Positions 52,401 through 59,730 of a stretch of DNA of 64,000 nucleotides are shown here, one piece after another. The notes below the pieces were generated by a model that ran no database searches, was not told where the DNA came from, and saw nothing but the letters and a program-made list of their open reading frames with translations. A program made the position numbers and the translations under genes. This stretch comes from CBFFRJ01 sp051486985. GTDB taxonomy: Bacteria > Pseudomonadota > Gammaproteobacteria > Enterobacterales > Enterobacteriaceae. The stretch's first letter is position 1. The number at the start of each line of letters is the position of its first letter. The stretch spans positions 62,001 through 126,000 of the forward strand of contig NZ_JAHVDV010000004.1 in NCBI RefSeq assembly GCF_051486985.1, read 5' to 3'.

Positions 52401-52644
52401 GCATGAAGGTCGTCCGCACATTCAGGATCGTATCAAGAATGGCGAGTACACTTACATCATCAACACCACTGCGGGTCGTCAGGCAATTGAAGACTCCAAG
52501 CTGATTCGCCGCAGTGCGCTGCAGTATAAAGTGCATTACGACACCACCCTGAACGGCGGTTTCGCGACGGCGATGGCGCTGAATGCGGATGCCACCGAGA
52601 AGGTGATTTCGGTGCAGGAGATGCATGCGCAGATCGTGAAATAA
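49420..52644 (+). CDS. carB: Carbamoyl phosphate synthetase, large subunit
   Basis: Synthetase subunit of 1074 residues built from two homologous ATP-grasp halves: first MGGTGGGIAYN near residue 174, second VLGGRAMEIVYDE near 715, each preceded by a GPIVIGQACEFDYSG or GPNRIGQGIEFDYC motif, and a C-terminal allosteric domain binding UMP, IMP and ornithine. Length equals E. coli CarB. Eighteen bases after carA. Confidence 0.98.
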   Translation: MPKRTDIKSILILGAGPIVIGQACEFDYSGAQACKALREEGYRVILVNSNPATIMTDPEMADATYIEPIHWEVVRKIIEKERPDAVLPTMGGQTALNCALELERQGVLAEFGVTMIGATADAIDKAEDRRRFDVAMKKIGLDTARSGIAHNMEEALAVAADVGYPCIIRPSFTMGGTGGGIAYNREEFEEICERGLDLSPTKELLIDESLIGWKEYEMEVVRDKNDNCIIVCSIENFDAMGIHTGDSITVAPAQTLTDKEYQIMRNASMAVLREIGVETGGSNVQFSVNPKNGRLIVIEMNPRVSRSSALASKATGFPIAKVAAKLAVGYTLDELMNDITGGRTPASFEPSIDYVVTKIPRFNFEKFVGANDRLTTQMKSVGEVMAIGRTQQESLQKALRGLEVGATGFDPKVSLDDPEALTKIRRELKDAGAERIWYIADAFRAGLSVDGVFNLTNIDRWFLVQIEELVRLEEKVAEVGITGLDADFLRHLKRKGFADARLATLSGVREAEVRKLRDQYGLHPVYKRVDTCAAEFATDTAYMYSTYEDECEANPSVDRDKIMVLGGGPNRIGQGIEFDYCCVHASLALREDGYETIMVNCNPETVSTDYDTSDRLYFEPVTLEDVLEIVRIEKPKGVIVQYGGQTPLKLARALEAAGVPVIGTSPDAIDRAEDRERFQQAVDRLKLKQPANATVTAIEQAVEKAKEIGYPLVVRPSYVLGGRAMEIVYDEIDLRRYFQTAVSVSNDAPVLLDRFLDDAVEVDVDAICDGERVLIGGIMEHIEQAGVHSGDSACSLPAYTLSKEIQDVMREQVQKLAFELQVRGLMNVQFAVKDNEVYLIEVNPRAARTVPFVSKATGIPLAKVAARVMAGQTLAQQGVTKEIIPPYYSVKEVVLPFNKFPGVDPLLGPEMRSTGEVMGVGRTFAEAFAKAQLGSNSTMKKQGRALLSVREGDKERVVDLAAKLLKYGFELDATHGTAIVLGEAGINPRLVNKVHEGRPHIQDRIKNGEYTYIINTTAGRQAIEDSKLIRRSALQYKVHYDTTLNGGFATAMALNADATEKVISVQEMHAQIVK

Positions 52645-52662
52645 AACCGGGTTGACTAACCG

Positions 52663-52688
52663 AAAGCCAGCGCAAGCTGGCTTTTTTT
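52663..52688 (+). terminator. carAB terminator
   Basis: AAAGCCAGC pairs with GCTGGCTTT (loop GCAA), followed by a T-run. Confidence 0.9.
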
Positions 52689-52804
52689 ATTTTCGTCCCC
52701 CCTAAATTTAATAGTTAATTTATTTTTCACTATGCGAGAGCCATCCTTTACCCTTAAAACCGTGTCGTTTACTGAGTTCGTCTTTCACGTTTAAGGAGAA
52801 ACAC

Positions 52805-53662
52805 GTGTTAAAAAGAATAATGCTTTTGGGTGCCTGTCTGACGTTAACCGCCTGTTTTGGCGACAGCAAAGAGTTTCTTATTGATAACCCGACCGGGAAA
52901 CCATTAGCGATTTCGATCGACGATCAAAAAATAACGATCCCGGCAAAAGAAACGCAAAATATTAAGCTGGACGCGGGTCAACACACGCTGACCCTGGAGA
53001 GTGGTGAAAAGGTCAAATTCAGCGTGTTTGACGCCTGGCCTCGCTCAGGCGAGAGTGGTCTTATCAACCCTACCCGGACCCGCTATATATATGTGGTACA
53101 GAAGTATCTGGCGCAAGGGGTACAGCCAGCCGGTGAAAACAGTGATGTGCATACTCTGACGATTGACGGACAGACCGTCACCGGTCCGTTTAACGATCTG
53201 GGCAGCGAGCTGTTTATTGATAAATTCGCGAATAGCTGGGAACTGAAACCCACTGAAGCTTTCCCTGAATCGATGTCCTCTACCTCTAAAGATAACTACA
53301 AAACCAAGATATTCCGTATAGAGGACTTTAAGCACTATTATAGCAATGAGTTTTCTCCGTCTGCTGATTACACTCAAAATATGCGCATCACAGAGTCGCG
53401 TTATCAGCCGCCGGTTATCACCGCCCATTTCAGCTCCCCTGAGCTTCAGCAAAATCTGAATGATGCCACCAAAATTTACACCGACTTCATTCATGCCGGG
53501 TCGGCAGATGAACAAAAAGATCTGCTGAAAGAATTCGAAAAACAGAACCGCGAAAAATGGCGCAGCCCTAAAGCAGGCGGCGAAGAGCTGACCCGCTATT
53601 ATGAAGTGATGACCAATCTGAATCACACCATGATGAGCTCTATTCTTGAGCTTAAACCCTAA
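52805..53662 (+). CDS. Unrecognised lipoprotein
   Basis: A 285-residue protein that I cannot assign to a known family. It starts with GTG at 52805 (AAGGAG a few bases upstream), giving MLKRIMLLGACLTLTACF, a lipoprotein signal with lipobox LTAC and predicted lipidated Cys17; Gly and Asp follow (CFGDS), the +2 glycine favouring the outer membrane. A beta-rich N-terminal part (IDDQKITIPAKETQNIKLDAG) resembles a small immunoglobulin-like or PEGA-like fold; the C-terminal part is helical and charged. Separate transcription unit after carB. No counterpart here in E. coli. Confidence 0.75.
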   Translation: MLKRIMLLGACLTLTACFGDSKEFLIDNPTGKPLAISIDDQKITIPAKETQNIKLDAGQHTLTLESGEKVKFSVFDAWPRSGESGLINPTRTRYIYVVQKYLAQGVQPAGENSDVHTLTIDGQTVTGPFNDLGSELFIDKFANSWELKPTEAFPESMSSTSKDNYKTKIFRIEDFKHYYSNEFSPSADYTQNMRITESRYQPPVITAHFSSPELQQNLNDATKIYTDFIHAGSADEQKDLLKEFEKQNREKWRSPKAGGEELTRYYEVMTNLNHTMMSSILELKP

Positions 53663-53665
53663 CCT

Positions 53666-53706
53666 CTGAGGGCCGGGCAGGCGCTTATCCGGCTGCCCGG
53701 CCTCAG
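53666..53706. repeat. REP-like palindrome / terminator
   Basis: CTGAG plus GCCGGGCAG pairs with CTGCCCGGC plus CTCAG, with loop GCGCTTATCCGG. The GCCGG...GCGCTTATCCGGC content is typical of enterobacterial REP elements; it also may end the lipoprotein transcript. Confidence 0.6.
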
Positions 53707-53795
53707 AACCTTCTGTATTTACATAAATTTTCAGCAAGTTAACCTAAAATAATAAGGCGAATAATCAAAACCAACTGAAAGCAGGGGAGAACACC

Positions 53796-54029
53796 ATGCG
53801 ATCGAAACTACTGATAACGTCCATTTTTGCTGCCGCCACGCTGTTTACCGTCGCGGGCTGTTCATCCAATCAGGCAGTGAAAACCACCGATGGCAAGACC
53901 ATTGTTACAGACGGTAAACCAGAAGTAGACAGCGATACCGGGCTGGTGTCCTATGAAAATGCTGAAACCGGTAAAACCGAGCAGATCAACCGCGATCAGC
54001 TTAAGAATATGAGCGAACTGGATAACTAA
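53796..54029 (+). CDS. Small lipoprotein, YgdI/YgdR (DUF903) family
   Basis: A 77-residue lipoprotein: signal MRSKLLITSIFAAATLFTVA with lipobox VAGC (Cys22), then the short SH3-like domain of the YgdI/YgdR family (KTTDGKTIVTDGKPEVDSD ... LVSYENAETGKTEQINRDQL). Enterics carry several such paralogs of unknown function. Preceded by GGGGAG. Stands alone between the larger lipoprotein and the molybdoenzyme operon. Confidence 0.85.
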   Translation: MRSKLLITSIFAAATLFTVAGCSSNQAVKTTDGKTIVTDGKPEVDSDTGLVSYENAETGKTEQINRDQLKNMSELDN

Positions 54030-54358
54030 GTTCGCGAAGCAGTGGCCTCCGTCACTGCTTCTCTCTTCTTTTGCCTGATTATCAAGGCGGTATTTTCAGT
54101 GAGTACACAGGTTAGGCCTGTAATAAGGATTTATCGCTTTTAGATTTACATCCGCGGCAAAATATAAATTAATTAAAGCCTCGCACATATTCACCGTGGA
54201 TATATATATGTCCTGGTGGTGAAGTTTACTGAATATAAATAATAAATATTATTAATTGTCGCTGTGAATTTTTAAACAGTGTTTTCTATAGTTTTGATTT
54301 GTGTCATTGGCGGTAAGGGCGTATTAAAGGAAAATTATTTCCTTTTTAGGTACTCATC
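54030..54358. other. AT-rich region upstream of the DmsA-like gene
   Basis: A 329-bp gap, strongly AT-rich in its second half (for example AATAATAAATATTATT near 54240). No gene seen. A stem GCAGTGGC/GTCACTGC near 54040-54060 may end the small lipoprotein transcript. TTGATTTGTGTCAT near 54295 resembles an FNR box with two mismatches, too weak to assert. Confidence 0.5.
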
Positions 54359-56737
54359 ATGGATGAAAACAAAAGCCCTAAAGAGAGTATTTCTCTCAAT
54401 ATAACGCGGCGCAGGTTTATGAAAGGCAGCGCGGCGTTAGTGACGCTTCCATTTATTTCTACCAAAAATGCGCAAGCGACAACCCTGCCACCAGAATCAA
54501 CATCTGGCGTGGCAGAGCAGGTTATCCCGACCTGCAGCACTTTCGATTGCGGCGGAAAATGTGATATTCGTGCGCATGTCTTAGACGGCGTTGTAACGCG
54601 CATCGCCACGCGTCCGGATGCGGCCCTGGATCCCGATATGCCAATCATGCGTGCATGTGTGCGAGGCCGGGGTTATCGGAAATTTGTCTACCATCCTGAC
54701 CGCTTGAAATATCCGATGAAACGCGTTGGTAAGCGCGGGGAAGGAAAATTTGAGCGGATTTCCTGGGATGAAGCCACTACTCTTATTGCAGATAATCTAA
54801 AACGTATTACGGATAAATACGGTCCTGAATCACGCTTTGTGCATAATAATACGGCGACAAGCGGCGGTGCGTTCTCTGGTGATGGAATGATGCGCCGACT
54901 TTTAAATCTTACAGGCGGTTATCTCTCTTATTACCATTCCGTTAGCCTTGGTAATACGGTTGCAGCCACACCTTACACATATGGGGCGGCAGCAAGTGGT
55001 AATTCGTTAGATACACTTGAAAATACCCCATTAGTCATTCTTTGGGGACATAATCCTACAGAAACAATATTTGGTCATACCAACCACTATTTTCAGAAAA
55101 TGAAAAAGAACGGTACGCGTTTTATAGTGGTTGACCCGCGTTATTCAGACACGGCCTCTTCACTGGCTGACGAGTGGATCCCGCTGCTGCCTACTACTGA
55201 TAATGCGTTAATGGATGCCATGATGTATGTCATCGTCAGTGAAAATCTACATGATAAAACCTTTATTAATCGATATACGTTAGGGTTTGATGAAGATTCA
55301 ATGCCAGACGGCGTGCCGGAAAACGAATCGTTGATGGCCTATCTCATGGGCAAAAAAGACGGTGTAGTGAAAACGCCGGAGTGGGCCGAAAAAATTACCC
55401 ATGTTCCCGCACAGACCATCCGCCAATTAGCCCGGGACTACGCAACAACAAAACCGGCTGCGCTGATTCAGGGCTGGGGTCCCCAACGTCATAACTGCGG
55501 TGAGCGTACGGCACGTGGTTCTACCCTGCTGGCAACGATAACGGGCAACGTAGGTGTGAAAGGTGGCTGGGCTGCGGGTTACGGCGGCTGCGGAAATCGT
55601 AAATTTACCACGGGTACTGAGACGCTGGATAACCCGGTGAAAGAAACGCTCTCTATCATGAACTGGGTTCAGGCAGCTGAGGACGCCAGCAAAGTGACAC
55701 CAGAGGACGGTTTAAAAGGTACCGACAAGCTGAAGAGCAATATACGTATTTTGTTTTCTCTGGCGGGGAATTACCTGGCGAATCAGAACCCTGATATCCA
55801 TCAGGCGGTAAAGGTTCTGGAAGATGAAACTAAAATTGAGTTTATCGTTGTCAGTGACCTGTATCTGTCTCCCAGCGCGAAATATGCCGACGTGTTATTA
55901 CCGGAAACAAGCTTCATGGAGCGCTGGAACATTGGCGAAACATGGGGGACCGCCAATTATCTTATTCTTTCCGAAAAATTGATCGAACCTGATTTTGAAC
56001 GTCGTAGCGATTATGAGTGGCAGCGTGAAGTGGCCGCGAAGCTTGGTGTGGAAGCGGCATTCAGTGAAGGGCGTGATGAAAAGCAGTGGGTCGAGCATAT
56101 TTGGGAACAGTCGCGAAAGGCCATGCCTGAAGAACATCTGCCCACCTTCGCAGAACTGCTGGTGAAGCGTCAGCATCTGTTCAAAGGCGCGCCTCATGTG
56201 GCGTTCGCAGACAACATCCGGGATCCGGAGAATCATCCTTTCCAGACGCCCTCCGGTAAAATTGAGATCTTTTCCAAACGTCTCTACGACATGCACCATG
56301 CAGAAATACCTGCATTGTCTCATTACGTACCCGCTCATGAAGGGCCCGACGATTCGCTCGCACAAAAATACCCTTTGCAGTTAATTACCTGGAAGGGGAA
56401 GAACCGCGCTAATTCCACCCAATATGCGAATCCGTGGTTGCAGGAAGTGCAAACGCAAAGGCTATGGATTAACCCGCAGGACGCAAAGCCGCGCGGTATT
56501 CAACAGGGCGATATGGTGCGCATTCACAATGACCGAGGCATTAGTCAGATTCCGGCGGAAGTGACACCCCGCATTATCCCAGGTGTTGTGGCAATGCAGG
56601 CAGGTGCATGGTGGAAGCCGGATGCTCAGGGTGTCGATCACGGGGGATGTGCCAATGTGCTCAGTTCGGCGCGTATTACTGCGCTGGCGAAAGGGAATTC
56701 CCATCAAACCATGCTGGTAGAGGTAGGTAAAGCATGA
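54359..56737 (+). CDS. DMSO-reductase-family molybdoenzyme, catalytic subunit (DmsA-like)
   Basis: A 792-residue Mo-bisPGD oxidoreductase exported by Tat: signal TRRRFMKGSAALVTLPF at residues 16-32. A [4Fe-4S] motif CSTFDCGGKC ... RACVRGRG follows (CX4CX3C, then a distant Cys), then DmsA-like YPMKRVGKRGEGKFERISWDEA, TGGYLSYYHSVS (serine expected as the molybdenum ligand), and a C-terminal molydopterin dinucleotide domain with PSGKIEIFS. Closest to DmsA/YnfE/YnfF, but the electron acceptor (DMSO, selenate, other S- or N-oxide) is not known. Coupled to the next gene by ATGA overlap. Confidence 0.9.
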   Translation: MDENKSPKESISLNITRRRFMKGSAALVTLPFISTKNAQATTLPPESTSGVAEQVIPTCSTFDCGGKCDIRAHVLDGVVTRIATRPDAALDPDMPIMRACVRGRGYRKFVYHPDRLKYPMKRVGKRGEGKFERISWDEATTLIADNLKRITDKYGPESRFVHNNTATSGGAFSGDGMMRRLLNLTGGYLSYYHSVSLGNTVAATPYTYGAAASGNSLDTLENTPLVILWGHNPTETIFGHTNHYFQKMKKNGTRFIVVDPRYSDTASSLADEWIPLLPTTDNALMDAMMYVIVSENLHDKTFINRYTLGFDEDSMPDGVPENESLMAYLMGKKDGVVKTPEWAEKITHVPAQTIRQLARDYATTKPAALIQGWGPQRHNCGERTARGSTLLATITGNVGVKGGWAAGYGGCGNRKFTTGTETLDNPVKETLSIMNWVQAAEDASKVTPEDGLKGTDKLKSNIRILFSLAGNYLANQNPDIHQAVKVLEDETKIEFIVVSDLYLSPSAKYADVLLPETSFMERWNIGETWGTANYLILSEKLIEPDFERRSDYEWQREVAAKLGVEAAFSEGRDEKQWVEHIWEQSRKAMPEEHLPTFAELLVKRQHLFKGAPHVAFADNIRDPENHPFQTPSGKIEIFSKRLYDMHHAEIPALSHYVPAHEGPDDSLAQKYPLQLITWKGKNRANSTQYANPWLQEVQTQRLWINPQDAKPRGIQQGDMVRIHNDRGISQIPAEVTPRIIPGVVAMQAGAWWKPDAQGVDHGGCANVLSSARITALAKGNSHQTMLVEVGKA

Positions 56738-57363
56738 GCCAATTCATTGATTACGCATCGGTAAGTGAAAAACAGTTGGGTTTCTTCATTGATTCTTCTC
56801 GCTGTTCAGGTTGTAAGGCATGCCAGGTGGCATGTAAAGATAAAAATAATCTTGAGGTGGGACGGCGATTTCGGCGGGTCTACGAAGTGAATGGCGGCGG
56901 GTTTGTCCCTACCGGACAAGGCGGCGTAGAAAACAATGTCTTCGCTTACACATTGTCGATTTCCTGCAATCACTGCGACGATCCTGTTTGCACAAAAAAC
57001 TGCCCAACTGGAGCGATGCATAAACGCGCAGGTGATGGGATTGTTCGTGTTGATACGGATAAGTGTGTGGGATGTGGTTATTGCGCATGGTCTTGCCCCT
57101 ACGGCGCACCACAGCTTAATACTCAGACCGGACAAATGTCCAAGTGTGATATGTGTATCGATCTTTTAGCAAAAGGTGAGCCGCCAGTCTGTGTGGCAAC
57201 TTGCCCGCTTGGCGCTATCGATTTCGGGCCTGTTGAAGAATTGCGCGCAAAGTATGGGGCCCTCTGTGATGTAAAAGGATTACCAGACTCTTCCATTACC
57301 CATCCTAACCTGGTCGTGAAAGCGCATTCGGGTGCGGAAAAAGAGGAGTCACACCATGCATGA
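56734..57363 (+). CDS. DmsB-like iron-sulfur electron-transfer subunit
   Basis: A 209-residue polyferredoxin with four cysteine clusters: CSGCKACQVACKDKNN, CNHCDDPVCTKNCPTGAM, CVGCGYCAWSCPYGAP and CDMCIDLLAKGEPPVCVATCP. This is the layout of DmsB, which passes electrons from the membrane anchor to the molybdoenzyme. Overlaps the genes on both sides. Confidence 0.93.
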   Translation: MSQFIDYASVSEKQLGFFIDSSRCSGCKACQVACKDKNNLEVGRRFRRVYEVNGGGFVPTGQGGVENNVFAYTLSISCNHCDDPVCTKNCPTGAMHKRAGDGIVRVDTDKCVGCGYCAWSCPYGAPQLNTQTGQMSKCDMCIDLLAKGEPPVCVATCPLGAIDFGPVEELRAKYGALCDVKGLPDSSITHPNLVVKAHSGAEKEESHHA

Positions 57364-58201
57364 GTTACCGTTACTGATTTTTACCCTGCTGTTGCAGGGG
57401 GCGGTTGGCATTATGCTGTTTCTGTCTGTAGCCTTGTTGAAGGCAGCGGCCTGTCCCGATTATCAGGCGAGCCTCGCAAGACATTTTTTACCTGCCCTGA
57501 TGGTTGCCTGCATGGCGGGCGGGGTTGGCTTGCTTGCATCTGTGTTTCACCTTGGCTACCCACTAAATGCATTGAATGCGTTGTGCCATATCGCCAGTTC
57601 ATGGTTGAGTCGTGAGATCGTTTTCGCCACGCTTTTCCTCGCTTCGTTGGGATTGTGCACACTTCTTGCACTTATGTTTAAACGGCTCTGGGGTTGGCTT
57701 ATCCCGCTCGCAGCTTTGTTGGGATTAGTGGATGTCTTCTGCATGAGCGCTATTTATATGCACGCTTCAGTGGTGACCTGGACGCATATTAATACACCGT
57801 TGATGTTTTTTGGTTCGGTCGCCATTATCGGCGCGGTAGCCTCCACTATTCTCATCGCTGGATGCCGGTATACGCCTGCGCCATTGACGCGAAACCTGAT
57901 GCGAATGGCGATTGCCCTTATTGGTGGGGCTATATTGGTGCGTCTGCTGGGGCAGCCTTCCTATCTGGAGTGGCTGGCGCAGGCCCTACAAAGTGATGCG
58001 GTGACCTTCCCGCATCAACCCCTTGTGGCCTTTTCTTCAATGAGCACTCTGCGTCTCGCCGCATGGTGTCTATCAGTACTGGGTGCACTCGTGTTTGTCG
58101 TTGGCGCATTACGTGCCAGCAGGAAAGCTATTTTTATCGGCGGTGTGCTCCTGATTGTGGCGGAGGTGCTATTGCGTTTGGTTTTCTTTAGCATCCAGTA
58201 A
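57356..58201 (+). CDS. DmsC-like membrane anchor subunit
   Basis: A 281-residue membrane protein with about eight helices, beginning MHELPLLIFTLLLQGAVGIM and containing HLGYPLNALNALCHIASSWLSREI, the DmsC signature expected to oxidise menaquinol. The ATG at 57356 has GAGGAG upstream and overlaps the DmsB-like gene by 8 bp. Overlaps the next gene by one base (TAATG). Confidence 0.9.
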   Translation: MHELPLLIFTLLLQGAVGIMLFLSVALLKAAACPDYQASLARHFLPALMVACMAGGVGLLASVFHLGYPLNALNALCHIASSWLSREIVFATLFLASLGLCTLLALMFKRLWGWLIPLAALLGLVDVFCMSAIYMHASVVTWTHINTPLMFFGSVAIIGAVASTILIAGCRYTPAPLTRNLMRMAIALIGGAILVRLLGQPSYLEWLAQALQSDAVTFPHQPLVAFSSMSTLRLAAWCLSVLGALVFVVGALRASRKAIFIGGVLLIVAEVLLRLVFFSIQ

Positions 58202-59076
58202 TGTTGCGTTTTTCTCTTGCAGAGTCCCCTGCCCCGCCGGGTGTAGGGGAGGCCTGTTCCCGCCGCCGTTTTCGCCGCTCTTCATGCAGGGCGTGCGTTG
58301 ATGTCTGTCCGGTGCAGGCATTATCCTTCACCGGTAGCGGCCCCATTCTCAACAATGATCACTGTATTCGTTGCGGCAACTGTCTGTTTGCATGTCCAGT
58401 TGGCGCCGGGGCATTAACGAATCTAAGTCCGGTTGCACGATATTACCGTCGCGATCGTCTGGTCTCTCCTTTTTCTTCCTGTCCGGCAAGTGCGAACGAA
58501 TTACTGATATGGCATACCGACTATGCCATTCGCGGTGTGGAGATGGAACTGGACGCTCACCCTGCGTGGGGGCGGGAAATAGCGATATTAAATCTTCGCT
58601 TACAGGCGCTTGGTGAGCCCGCCTGGTGCGTTTATCCACCGCAAGAAAGTACAGTGGATATCGTTCGCCGTAAAATGCTCCATACAAAGGGGGGCGAGGT
58701 GCGCTGCCACGCCGCGACGCCTGATGCTAATAGATCGCGGCAGGCTTTCCCGCAACAGAGTGAGTTCGCCTTAGCTATCGACAGGCAGGCATGTTTGTTG
58801 TGTGGGGCCTGCTTTCGTGCCTGCCCGACAGCCGTTTTTACCGTGGGTGAAGAGACACTGTCTATCCGCGAACAGTCCTGTTCAGGATGTGAAATTTGCG
58901 TGGCAGTTTGCCCAACGAAGGCGATATCCATCACCCCTTACATTCATAAAACGTCTTATAAAGATATCCCCCTCTGCCACCTGACCTGTAAAAGTTGTGG
59001 CCGCCTTTTCATCTCATGGGAAGGTAATATCGATGAGTGCGCAATCTGTCGGCAGCATAATCACGGCATGCGTTAA
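58201..59076 (+). CDS. NapF-like polyferredoxin with C-terminal zinc ribbon
   Basis: A 291-residue cytoplasmic Fe-S protein without signal peptide. Clusters: CRACVDVCPVQA (first cysteine displaced), CIRCGNCLFACPVGA, CLLCGACFRACPTAV and CSGCEICVAVCPTKA, separated by an unassigned domain at about residues 85-185. The C-terminus has CHLTCKSCGRLF ... CAICRQH, a probable zinc ribbon. Fourth gene of the operon, coupled to the DmsC-like gene. E. coli dms has no such subunit and no DmsD-type chaperone gene is visible, so this may serve in maturation of the catalytic subunit; that is inference. Confidence 0.75.
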   Translation: MLRFSLAESPAPPGVGEACSRRRFRRSSCRACVDVCPVQALSFTGSGPILNNDHCIRCGNCLFACPVGAGALTNLSPVARYYRRDRLVSPFSSCPASANELLIWHTDYAIRGVEMELDAHPAWGREIAILNLRLQALGEPAWCVYPPQESTVDIVRRKMLHTKGGEVRCHAATPDANRSRQAFPQQSEFALAIDRQACLLCGACFRACPTAVFTVGEETLSIREQSCSGCEICVAVCPTKAISITPYIHKTSYKDIPLCHLTCKSCGRLFISWEGNIDECAICRQHNHGMR

Positions 59077-59199
59077 CGATCTTGAGCAGAGGGCGGGTCT
59101 TCCCACCATGCCTGCAATTCCCTACAGATTATCTCTGTTTGCCGGTCGATTAACTGTCTACACTCACTGAAAAATAGTGCAGTGAAAGCAGGTTAATCA

Positions 59200-59730
59200 A
59201 TGATTCTGATTATTTATGCGCATCCTTATCCGCAGCATTCCCATGCGAATAAGCGGATGCTTGAGCATATAGGGACGCTGGAAGGGATTGAAGTTCGCTC
59301 TTTATATGAGCTTTACCCCGACTTTACTATCGATATTGCGGCTGAACAGGCGGCTCTTAACCGCGCTGATCTGGTGGTCTGGCAGCACCCCATGCAATGG
59401 TATAGCACGCCCCCTTTACTCAAACTCTGGATCGATAAAGTCCTCGCCCACGGCTGGGCATATGGTCACGGGGCGCAGGCATTGAAGGGTAAAAGTCTGC
59501 TCTGGGCCGTGACCACCGGCGGTGGCCAAGCGCATTTTGACATTGGCTCCCACCCAGGATTTGAGGTTCTGGCTCAGCCTCTACAGGCGACCGCGCTCTA
59601 TTGCGGCATGAAATGGCTGCCGCCCTTTGCGATGCACTGCACTTTTATCTGCGATGATGAAACCCTGGAAGGAGAGGCTCGTCATTACAGGCAGCGTCTG
59701 ATTGACTGGCAGGAGGCCTCGCATGGATAG
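59200..59730 (+). CDS. kefF: KefF, quinone oxidoreductase and activator of KefC
   Basis: Flavodoxin-fold NAD(P)H:quinone oxidoreductase that also binds KefC and increases its activity. The 176-residue protein begins MILIIYAHPYPQHSHANKRM and contains WQHPMQWYSTPPLLKLWID and VTTGGG, typical of the YheR/KefG/KefF family. Its stop overlaps kefC by 8 bp. Confidence 0.95.
   Translation: MILIIYAHPYPQHSHANKRMLEHIGTLEGIEVRSLYELYPDFTIDIAAEQAALNRADLVVWQHPMQWYSTPPLLKLWIDKVLAHGWAYGHGAQALKGKSLLWAVTTGGGQAHFDIGSHPGFEVLAQPLQATALYCGMKWLPPFAMHCTFICDDETLEGEARHYRQRLIDWQEASHG

Noticed and set aside
50341..52626. 761-codon open frame antisense to carB
   Set aside because: Shadow of the highly biased carB gene; no ribosome site, low-complexity histidine/arginine/valine-rich product.
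54290..54310. FNR site upstream of the DmsA-like gene
   Set aside because: TTGAT-N4-GTCAT has two mismatches in the second half-site; anaerobic control is plausible but this sequence does not prove it.
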